Source: Amylostereum areolatum (taxonomy: Eukaryota; Basidiomycota; Agaricomycetes; Russulales; Stereaceae). Taken from it: DNA of 64,000 nucleotides. Made by a program: the position numbers and the translations under genes. The stretch's first letter is position 1, and every line of letters begins with the position of its first letter. The notes under the pieces were generated by a model, which saw only the letters and a program-made list of their open reading frames with translations, was not told the origin of the DNA and did no database searches. Below are positions 55,501 through 64,000 of this stretch, one piece after another. The stretch covers positions 351,468 to 415,467 of the forward strand of contig SAXG01000040.1 in NCBI GenBank assembly GCA_012932865.1. Reading direction: 5' to 3'.

Positions 55501-56585
55501 TGACCGTCGGATTGGGCGGTTTACCTGACTGTAGGTCCAGCCCGACGATGTTGCGGCCCGTGTCAAGTCTTGGCTAGTCCATTGATCGTTTAGCCGGTGG
55601 TGGTGGACAGCCTTCCGAAAGCGTTCTGTATCTTCCTCCTCCCGGTTCTCGACATTGTTGAGGAACTCCTCGACTTCCTCTAGTATTCCGTCGAGATATG
55701 CAGTTTGGATAGTTCGCCAGTGAACAGTGCGCTACGTGTCTCGGCCGCGGCGTAATGTTGTGTTCGTACGATATACGGACTCTGAAACCACGGTGCTTGT
55801 CTCAGTCGTAGGAAGGATTCGTGGCCGCCGAGATGTTGGTGTTCTGGCAGAGGTGGTAGGGGAGGAGAACAGGAATCGCGTGGGGAAGAGGGCGGATAGG
55901 ACAGTGAGCACGGGAGACGGAAGGGGAAAATAAAGATGAGCAGACGGAGACAGACGATCAGGATACGCTCACCTCCGCAATCAACCCTATCCACCCGCAT
56001 CGATCCTACTAGCGTCGGCGCGTTTCGCGTTTTCGTGGTGTATGGGCGCATAGAGCGCTGGACATGACCGCTAGGCCTGAAAAGTAGAAGGTGAGTGCGC
56101 ACAGATCATTGGGGGGGAGCAATAGTACTCACCCGATGCGCGCGACGTTCTCGCGTTTCCGGAGACGTGGCGAGAACGAAGGCGGAGGAAGAAGCGAGGC
56201 GCGATTGCTATTGGGGGATGAGAGTGTGGTGGTGACCGTTCGACGCGCCGCCCAAGAGACAGCCAGAGTGATGGAGCTGGGGATGACGTCTTCTTGTTAT
56301 TCGTGGCAGCCGCCGTCGCGGGATAGTTGATTCGAGGAGGGAGCTGGCGCCGTCGTCGAGGGAGAGAGACATGTGTGAATTGATTGAAGGAAGACACGGG
56401 AATATGCGAGGTCAAGGACGCGGCGCAGGTTTGCTCTTGACACCTCCAACATTCCTCTTATTCTTGTCCTTGTTTGTCCTTGCTCTTGCGCCTTTTTTTC
56501 CTCGCCCTTTCTAACACTCATTCATCATCTACTGTAAGCCTTCATATTTATCACCAGTGACCTCGAGTTCTACCTTATACTGTAG
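52502..56585 (+). other. gene-poor region with a chain of intron-like modules on the plus strand
   Basis: GGTGAGT/GGTTAGT donors recur with a CTCAC or CTTAC branch-like site about 35-40 bp later: 53533-53573, 53685-53728, 54098-54138, 55134-55173 and 56090-56133. Several are followed by an acceptor at 12-20 bp (for example GCACAG at 53744, CTGTAG at 54155). Between 53648 and 54164 four such exons share one open frame, but it lacks an ATG and is low-complexity Pro/Ser/Arg. A spliced non-coding RNA or a fast-evolving gene is possible; no product can be assigned. 52502-53200 shows nothing. Confidence 0.35.
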
Positions 56586-56941
56586 ATGCCGCCCAACTTC
56601 ACCATCTCGAAGAGGGCTATGGAGGCTTTAGTTGGCTGCATGCGACAGGTGAGTATGACCGTGACCGCTCTGCTACAATTGACTGACCTTCTTCCAAGCA
56701 CGGCGCCTTCGAGAAGGTCGCCTCCGGCGTTGCGACGGCGAAGCCTGGCTCGCTCGCCTGGCGTCCACCGCGGAACAGCGGGGTCCCCTTCCGACTCGTC
56801 CACGGCGAGATCTTCACCAGGGGGACGTCCCGGTTGAGGAACGTCGTCCTTCGGGACGAGGACGACGAGAAAAAGGGCGTCGCCGAAATCCCGGTGGCGA
56901 ACATGACCACCGAAGACTTCTTTGGTGAATTCAAGGCGTGA
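56586..56941 (+). CDS. gene J: small hypothetical protein, 101 aa
   Basis: Exons 56586-56648 and 56699-56941, with a 50-bp intron (GTGAGT donor, CCAAG acceptor) and a TGACC branch-like site. The protein begins MPPNFTISKRAMEALVGCMR and ends TTEDFFGEFKA. Its composition is well balanced, unlike the low-complexity frames around it: a helical start, then a likely beta-rich centre (SGVPFRLVHGEIFTRG) and an acidic turn (DEDDEKKG). It resembles a single small domain. Family not recognised. It stands alone in gene-poor DNA. Confidence 0.6.
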
Positions 56942-59900
56942 TGAACCCGTCGGGGGTAGTCGAGGGCGTCGGTCACCGTTTTCTTGTGTATAATTTGTAT
57001 TTGGCGAACTGGTTGAATTGACGCTTATGATGCTATGTGAAGATTAGCTAGCACCGACCAATTGAGGAAGAACGAGGGTAAAGAAGGGCAGTGGCGGCGA
57101 AATAAGGGAAACATGATATATTTCACAGCGTTGCCACTCAGTATCTTACATAGAGAAACTGGTGTAAGGTCCTCGTCCTGACCTCGCCATCTTGATAGGC
57201 CAGCCGAGCACTGGATGAATCGGCGCGAGTCGTACCCTTGGATGCGACAGGTGCACTTCTCCATCCTTGCCAACTTCCACTCTCAACAAGCCCTGGAAAC
57301 AAAAAATGAAGAGGTCAGTCTCTCGCAAGTGCCCCATAAAGCTCAAAGAAAACGAACCCACAAACGAGAAAAAATCGCCCGAAGCCGATCGCTGTATTGC
57401 TACCAGCGCGCGAGTCCATCTAACTGTGCACAAGTATGCCCTACCACCAGCTACGGTTCAGGCGTGCGACCGGGCTGAGGAACAGACAACGGATCGAAGA
57501 TGTCTGGTACGCCCGTCGCAGGAGCGTCGCAGGAGCGTCGAAGAGAAAATAGGCCTCAGGAGCGACACGAACACGCTGTAACATACAGTTGTGTTCGAAA
57601 ACAGGTCTATAGGAGTGGTGAGGCTCGTCGTAAAACCATTACAGCCGTAAAGGCTTACGCAGTTCATCTTTGGGAGCTGGTTTTTGAACTTCTCGAACGC
57701 AGGCCTGGACGTGATTGACGATAAACTCATCCAAGTCCGAGAACTTGTATGGCCGTCAATGATAAGCTGGCCACTATATGGCCCGAGGGATTCGTGTTGG
57801 GCTCGACAACATCTACAGCACAGAATGAGAGAGGTACGTCCAGCAAGTGAGGCTCACGAACCGATGTGTTGGTAAAGCTTCTCGTCAACCTTCCACGTCA
57901 CGAAAGGTGATTGGAATCCTTGGATGTAGGGGAAATGCGACATCGCCGCGCTGCTGTTTGTCCAGATAGATTTCTGCTTGCGACGAATTAGAGTTGTGGA
58001 AGTTTGGGTGATTCACGAGCCATCGCGCTTTGTCCGTCTCAGAACACTTCATACGACGAGCATTTCCTGACATCGTTCGTATTGAGGATGGTTCCACGAG
58101 TCGTCATGCTTCACCCTGGCTCGAGGAGCGAGAGGAACTTCTGGCCAAGAGAGTAGATGCGCCAAAGTTCCTCTTGATTTGATTGAGGAGGTCGAGTGTC
58201 GAAGAACGATATATTATCTCCCTTTTGAACCCATCTATTGGGCACCTCAACTTCCAGGCCCTTCTAAGCTCTGTTTCAATCCTGTGACGCCCCATCCGTC
58301 TCCTCTCCCGCTCTTCCTCGTCTATGATGCCCACCCAATCCTCTTCATCGTCCTCGTCCTTGTAGAGGCCAGTAGCTTCCTTCCAGATGTTCTGGATATC
58401 TCGTGGGCGGGGAAGCGCATCGAGGTCTTCATCGGGATCCTGAAANGGTCATGGGGTTGGCGTGCCAAAGCCGGACGTCTGGGCTTTGCGACCCTCGCGT
58501 CCTTGTCACTGGCGAGCTGTGGATCCAGTTGGGGGAGGAAGCCTCCAGGGCCATAAGGAATCGGAAGCGAGCGTCGAGCACAGTTTGGCCGGACAGGCGT
58601 GAGGTCGTTTGAGTCAAACGCTCGGTGGGACATCCTTCCGAGATCTGGTCTCCGCTTGCAGCCTCCGCCTTCGTTGTTGATGCTCCGGTTCTTGTCTCCG
58701 TGATGTTGAACTGTTTTAGGGCCCCTCGCGAGGGCGAGGAATGGAATCGTCGGTACGTTGACGGTGGTCGAATGATATCGCGGGCCGTGCGTCCTGGCCG
58801 TTGAGGGTGGGGCGTCGCTCGGGCCTTCATCGTCCTTTTGGCCACTATTGTGGTCCAAAACGACGACAGGGCCTGGGCTCTTCTCCCAAGGCGGTAGGTA
58901 CGTTGAAGGCGGTCAGATGGTATCGTGGGCCGACGAGAGCTAAAAGTGCGCAAGAGGTGTGGAGAGAAGGGGAAGAGGAACGCCTATGGTGGTAGCGCCT
59001 TGGCAGACGAGCTCAAACTCCGCTGGGATACGAAAGCTTGTCCGCACGTTGCGGTAAAATTTTCCGCCGCGACCAACGCGCGCGGGACAAGGCGCAAGGC
59101 GTTGCTGGAAAGACGTCCGGGCTCGGGGTGTCAGCGGGGATGCACATCGTTCGCGGCTGGATACGTCGTCATGAACCTTGAGGATCTGGCGGATGTGTCC
59201 TAGGAAACGAAACGGTCAGACGTACGCCCAGGGAAAGCTGACACGGCCGCGTACCTTGTTCCATACCTCGACATCGCACCCCCTTGTCGTCGTCCAACGG
59301 GTTGTCCGCCGCGTCTGATGCACGTCGGGACAGGGTGTCGCTGGAAAGGCCTCCGGGATCGGGGTGGCCGGTGGTTAAGGGACCTGGCGCCGCGTCGGCG
59401 TTGCTTTTCCTCGGCGACGGCGACAGTGAGAGGCCATGGATTGCACCTCAGCGTCGGGTTTGCCCTTCGACTCTTCGAACGTTGACCGGGCGGCAGCAGT
59501 GCAATCTGGGTGGTAAAGATGAGAGGGCTACGGGCGTGGACACGTAGGGATCAGAACGTACGCATGCATATGTTCAAAACGTCCATGGAGCCTTGGAATA
59601 TTGACCCGCGGCCTGTTCCTTCTCCTTGTGGGATGCGGCCTTGAAATTGACGGTGGGAGGGGAGAATACGTGTACTGTGCGCGTAGTGGTCAGCATGGAG
59701 AGTTTGGAAAACGAAGCAGTATATGTTTTCGAACTCACTCGCACGGGTGGTGAAAGGCGGTTGCGTCGTCCATGACGGATCGCCCACTGTTTCCTGCTGT
59801 CAGACGAGCACTCGAGCGGTATCTGGAATGGTGAGAAGGATGGTGGACAGGTTGTATCAGGAAGACAGCCCGTGACAAGCGGCGTGCGTGCGCACCTTCC

Positions 59901-60703
59901 GAAGCCTTCTGCCTCTGAATCCCGTCCTCCTGCTTGCTTACGCCGACATTGAATCATCGAATAGTCGACGACTCGTCCGACGTGAGGTCTTGAGCGCGCA
60001 CACGCCAGAGCATCGAGTGACGACGTGTGCATCTTGCCGATTCTTGTGCGAACTGCGAGGCCGGCGGGACGCGGCGGGAAATTTGCGTGAACGAAACTTG
60101 TTGGCTCTCGTCTCAAGGAAATGAGCCACTGGCTTGCCGGGAAACCTACGCTAACGAAGAGAGGTAAGTCTGGTTTCACGAAGTTGGGTCACTCACTCCT
60201 TACCGGTACGCACAGGAGAGGGCCGATGGACAGAGGGTCAGAGGCTAGAGGTGTGGCCTGGTGTGGCCCGACTTGAAAGTTGATGGCGACTTGCCACTCC
60301 AACCCTACGCTGCTGATGTAATCCAGCCGCGTCGCGCGTTCGGCCAACCCCACCCTCTCCGGCGCACACCCCGCCGTCTTATTTTGCTTGTTCTCCATTC
60401 ACTGGCCCTCGTGTGTGCTGGCCCCCGTGTATGCGTGTCTACAAGCAGGCTTAACTAGGCTTAAGGTCGAGATTCAATTTAGAATCGACACAGAATCATC
60501 CCGGCCGTCGCCATTGCCGGCGGAGTTTCTTAAATTTTGATCCACGATGAGATGATTGAGATCGAAAGGCGATATTTTAAATTTCAAAGCTCAGCCGAGG
60601 CCTTCAGAGCCATTAACTAATCCCAATCTCCTTAAGGACAGAACGCCGTGTGCACGGTGGACTGTTGTTTTGTCCTCGCCCGTAGATTAACATACACGCC
60701 TGG
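56942..60703. other. gene-poor stretch, contains an N
   Basis: 3.8 kb with only short, composition-biased frames on both strands. An ambiguous base is at 58446. A donor/branch pair like those at 53-56 kb recurs at 60163-60204. I cannot support a gene here. Confidence 0.4.
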
Positions 60704-60828
60704 CCCGAAACAGCTCGAAAACAAGCTAAGCAAAGTAGACACAGAAAGTAAAAAAAGTACGCGGAACCCGAAACAGCTCGAAAACAAGCTAAGCAAAGTA
60801 GACACAGGAAGTAAAAAAGTACGCGGAA
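60704..60828. repeat. two-copy 63-bp direct tandem repeat
   Basis: 60704-60766 and 60767-60828 match almost exactly. Unit start: CCCGAAACAGCTCGAAAACA. The second copy has one A fewer in the A-run and one G-for-A change. A partial third start (AAGCCCGAAG) follows. No function seen. Confidence 0.85.
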
Positions 60829-63183
60829 TCAAAGCCCGAAGTTACGCTGTACGCTCACATGTGAGTTGTCCAATCGTAAACAGTAGGAAAACAAGGGCTT
60901 ACAGTAAGAAACATCCCCCTCCGTACAAGACATGCAGTTCTTGGCCATGTCCGAAAGCCACACAGAGGAACTATACGTTTGTGTGATCAATGCAAATAGG
61001 ACTGCAGGGATGAATCTTGAAACCACCTCTGTCATCGTGAATGTTTGAATGGTCCCATGTGAGCTCCCTGCATCACCAGTGCGATTATTCTGAGACATCC
61101 TTTAATAAATTAGGGGACTCTTTTCACTTGACTTTGACACAGACCTGTACGGAGAAAGCTGGAAGCGATATAGATTGTCGCTGACAGGGGACTAGAGGTA
61201 CGAGCTGGGAGCGTCTCGTGTATGTGCTGTGACCGTGTGGAGAGCGGTGGCGGTGGTTTCCAGTCTCGCGGTCGTCAAGGGGAGCATCGTGGCTGTGATC
61301 GCGGTGAGGAATCTGAGAGTTGGGTGATAAGAACATGCCGGTCTGAGATGTCAGTCCATGTTGAGCCTGAATTCTAAATGTATTTATACCTCTGCATCTC
61401 ATGTAGTACGCAAGGACCACGTACATCTGCTCTCATTCTCGTCAATGCCCTCCGGGCCCCTTCATGAATGGCCATTCGAATGAATTGATCTTCAGTGACT
61501 GGCCCGCCCGGGGCGGACGTCGCCCCGGATCGAGCGCTTAAACCGGTGACCGCGTCACCACCGGACCGAGTGTAAATATGCGAGCTGGGGACCGCCTTCA
61601 AGCTTTCAAGCTTCAAGCTTCAGCGCTGAGCCGGGCCATTCAACTGTATCGGCTCTTTGGTGCACATTCGTCTTTATCGGCTAAGTGCCTTTATCACGAC
61701 TATCGGGCTATCTGCTTCAAGTTCTGGTATAAGTAGTGTTTTGCCTGCACGCGTACGCCCAACAGCTCACATCGACGCTCAGCCCTCAGCCCCTCAGCCC
61801 TCATGGCTTTCCCATACGATCACAATGTCCGCATCTGCGCTTTCTCGTGCTCTGGAAGATAGCCGCATCGAACCATCGTTTCTCAGTCTCGCCTTCCACC
61901 ACTCATCCTCGCTACATGACAAGGCACAGGAAGCAGGAAATAGTACGTCGGCTTCGTTGTATTGAGAGCACACAAGTCACGACCTCTGACACGTTGGACC
62001 CTACTGACAGGAAAACTTACGTCTTCGCCGACAGCTCGAGAAGCATCTCAAACTCATATCTAGTGCGCGGAGTCGCAAAGGCCCTTGATGACGTTGTCTA
62101 CACCCTGAAAATGGTCAGTAAGGGGTTCCGTGCCGGTGCATCGGCTATATTGATTGTTTTCAAGGTTCATTCCATACGGTCCTAAGACACTTGTCTGTCC
62201 GGGATGCGCCAAGGTTATGGGACATCCCGTATATGTCCGTCATCCAATGCATCACCTTCCGTGTCTGTCTCTCTCATTAATCCGCTACACGCGTAAGTAG
62301 AATGTCGCGATGTTCTCAGGCGATTTTGTGGAGAAGTGTTTTTCAAACTCGTTCAAGGCAACAGTCATCAAGCAAGTCACCGGTCGTCGACGCCCTCACC
62401 TTACCACCGACCCTTCGCGTTGTGCCTGCAGTGGTGACGGAGGAGTATCTGAAGGGGATTAGGCCGTATTTTGCGAGACCATTCCATCGATGTCCCCGCT
62501 GCGCGACTATCTCTTGGGAGGCCCCCGTGCCCCCTCCAATAATGGCATCGCTCTCGAGGATCGCCTCAAGCATAGCTGCATCCGAAGATCGTTTACATGT
62601 ATGCACCTATACACGCCTCCGCCACTATTTCTTATAAATGTGGTATAGGGGGTCATGATACCACCACGCTCCATCCCCTGATCCCTCGCGCTTGTCACGA
62701 AGCTAGGATCTTTTGTCCGTAAAGCAGTAGGAAATATGGTATTGCGAAAACAACTGTACAGCAACAGCACCAGCGCCCTTCATCATCATCACCGTGAGGG
62801 TAACATGTTGAATAAATACAAGAAGTTTTATGGCCGTCTGTGGTACGTACCGCGAGCGCGGGATCACCCCCGCCCGCAAACAGATTGAACGACCTTATCT
62901 GAGATTATCGCGGAGTAGAACCGTTCAGACGTTCTTATCGCACTGTGTTCTTGCGTATGTTTGATCGCGACCAGCGGTCTACCAACCAAAAGGCGACATC
63001 CACGCGACGTAACTGTTATTGTTGGCTCGAAGAAAGTGCTACTTGGAGATGAGATTCTGTACTGAAAGCTCGCACTGAAGCCGAGCGTGGAGTCTATTAA
63101 TAGGATGGCGATATATTCAACCTAGAGACGTGTAAGTGAAGAAGGCCACGATAGATTGAGGGATGAGTCTACCTAGTCAACGA
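60829..63183. other. no supported gene; weak candidate at 61825
   Basis: An ATG at 61825 opens MSASALSRALEDSRIEPSFL with a possible GTACGT donor near 61941 and CAG acceptor near 62010. Following exons do not join convincingly, so I do not call it. The rest holds short frames only. Confidence 0.3.
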
Positions 63184-63600
63184 TCATCGGCAGGGCGACC
63201 TTGCGGATGTCCAACTAATAACTAGACTTGAAACTGGTACTTCCCTCGCTGTTGAGCAGCAGGTGGAACGCGAGCCTGCTCGGTCGTCGCCAAAGTGTTT
63301 GATAAATGAGTCCTCGCCCATTGCCTTGGACCTGTCCCTGTCGTCTCGATGATGCCGAATATCTTGTCGAACTGCGTGCGGCACATCTCGTCGGATCTCG
63401 CGGCCCTCGGCGTTGCAGACGAGTTTAGCTACATATGTAGCTAGCTCCAGGGAAGCCTTGCGAGAGTACGCATCGACGAACTTGGACCAGTTGTGGAGCT
63501 CCTCGTCGGCGTGCGCGTCCTCGACGAGGCGATTGATGGCGTCGAAGATGGGGTCCATGCTTTGTTCGATGGCGAATCAGTGGTCAAGAAGGTGGAGACC
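63184..63600 (-). pseudogene. HAM1-like domain fragment, frameshifted
   Basis: On the minus strand, MDPIFDAINRLVEDAHADEE, HNWSKFVDAYSRK and later AMGEDSFIKHFGDD match the spacing I know from fungal HAM1-like N-terminal domain proteins (about 'DA..DPELR.WF..VD.YVRK' and 'AMG.DP...RFGDDW'). The link segment that should read like FD..F..I is found in a different frame (QFDKIFGIIETTGTG), so two compensating shifts are present. A TGA precedes the fragment and no flanking exons are seen. It is a decayed piece rather than a working gene. The family assignment rests on memory of the pattern. Confidence 0.4.
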
Positions 63601-64000
63601 ACTCCGAGACCCTTGTAAGTTCGCCCCTGCAAACAGGGATGGGACTGTGCCAAAAAGAAAAGAGGTGCATATATGTACGTTGGTCAAGTTCAGGCGGACC
63701 CCTTCCTGCGGTGGGGGTCTTGTCATGGCTGGCGTCAGTCCCGTGAAAGGCAAGAGCCGTAGTATGCTTTCTGGTAGTCGCTGCAGTTCTGACATTCGAG
63801 TGAGCTGCACAGGCGTGAGAGGATCACAACGAATGTATACGCAACACGTACTTCTGCCCCGAATTGCCCGTCGAGGGGAACCGCTGACGTAATCTTCGAT
63901 TTTGTGTCCTGGCGGTTGAGTTGTCTTCCAGCGGTGGATGTGAGAGAAACGGAAGATAGAGGCAGCGGATTTGCATATGGATGGTTAAGCGGCGTGACGG
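63601..64000. other. nothing recognised
   Basis: The last 400 bp contain short frames on both strands and no motif I can name. They may be the upstream, decayed part of the HAM1-like fragment. Confidence 0.3.

Overview
This window reads as nuclear DNA of a filamentous basidiomycete, most likely an agaricomycete. Nearly every credible gene is cut by GT-AG introns of about 45-65 bp, usually with a CTNAC-type branch site. The transposons present (KDZ, Plavaka and Tnp2/CACTA transposases, chromodomain Ty3/gypsy) are the mixture typical of mushroom-forming fungi. I cannot name the species. I saw no rRNA, tRNA or CRISPR array. One ambiguous base (n) lies at 58446.

Layout. 0-25.3 kb: a KDZ transposase gene (19290-23221) surrounded by five spliced genes of unknown function, here called A (448-1269), B (1501-3841), C (17660-4351, minus), D (23949-23277, minus) and E (24105-25269). 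Gene C is split by a 10.2-kb Ty3/gypsy chromovirus (6497-16680) with a perfect CCGCT target duplication. Removing the element rejoins the reading frame of C. A solo LTR of another family sits in the first intron of E. 25.6-26.3 kb: a minisatellite of about 45 bp per unit. 26.5-36.2 kb: small genes F, G and H around an intact-looking Plavaka transposase (30486-33946). 36.6-42.0 kb: a decayed Tnp2/CACTA transposase gene on the minus strand, with a MITE in its first intron, a 1.3-kb interruption and an in-frame TAG. 42.4-43.6 kb: a solo LTR of the same family as the full gypsy element, inserted in the last exon of small gene I. 45.0-52.5 kb: a very large gene encoding a UPF1/ZNFX1-like SF1 helicase, an NFX1-type cysteine region and three CbxX/CfqX AAA+ ATPase domains in one chain, with one in-frame TAG at codon 395. 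52.5-64 kb: gene-poor DNA with one small spliced gene (J), a series of intron-like modules without a clear coding frame, and a frameshifted HAM1-like fragment.

How it fits together. This is a nested transposon cluster next to a giant helicase/AAA+ gene. The gypsy element is the most unusual unit. Its predicted RNA begins with about 1.05 kb lacking any ATG, yet most of that leader is open in frame with gag. Gag and pol are joined by a canonical -1 slippery heptamer directly before the gag stop. The primer-binding site is complementary to the predicted 5' end of the RNA itself (Tf1-type self-priming). About 3 kb of extra coding capacity lies 3' of pol: a spliced coiled-coil/CCHC protein with two overlapping long frames, a 75-residue protein, and a 68-residue single-pass membrane protein ending 27 bp from the 3' LTR.

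Exon borders were placed by hand from splice consensus and frame continuity. Family names are from recognised motifs, not from searches.
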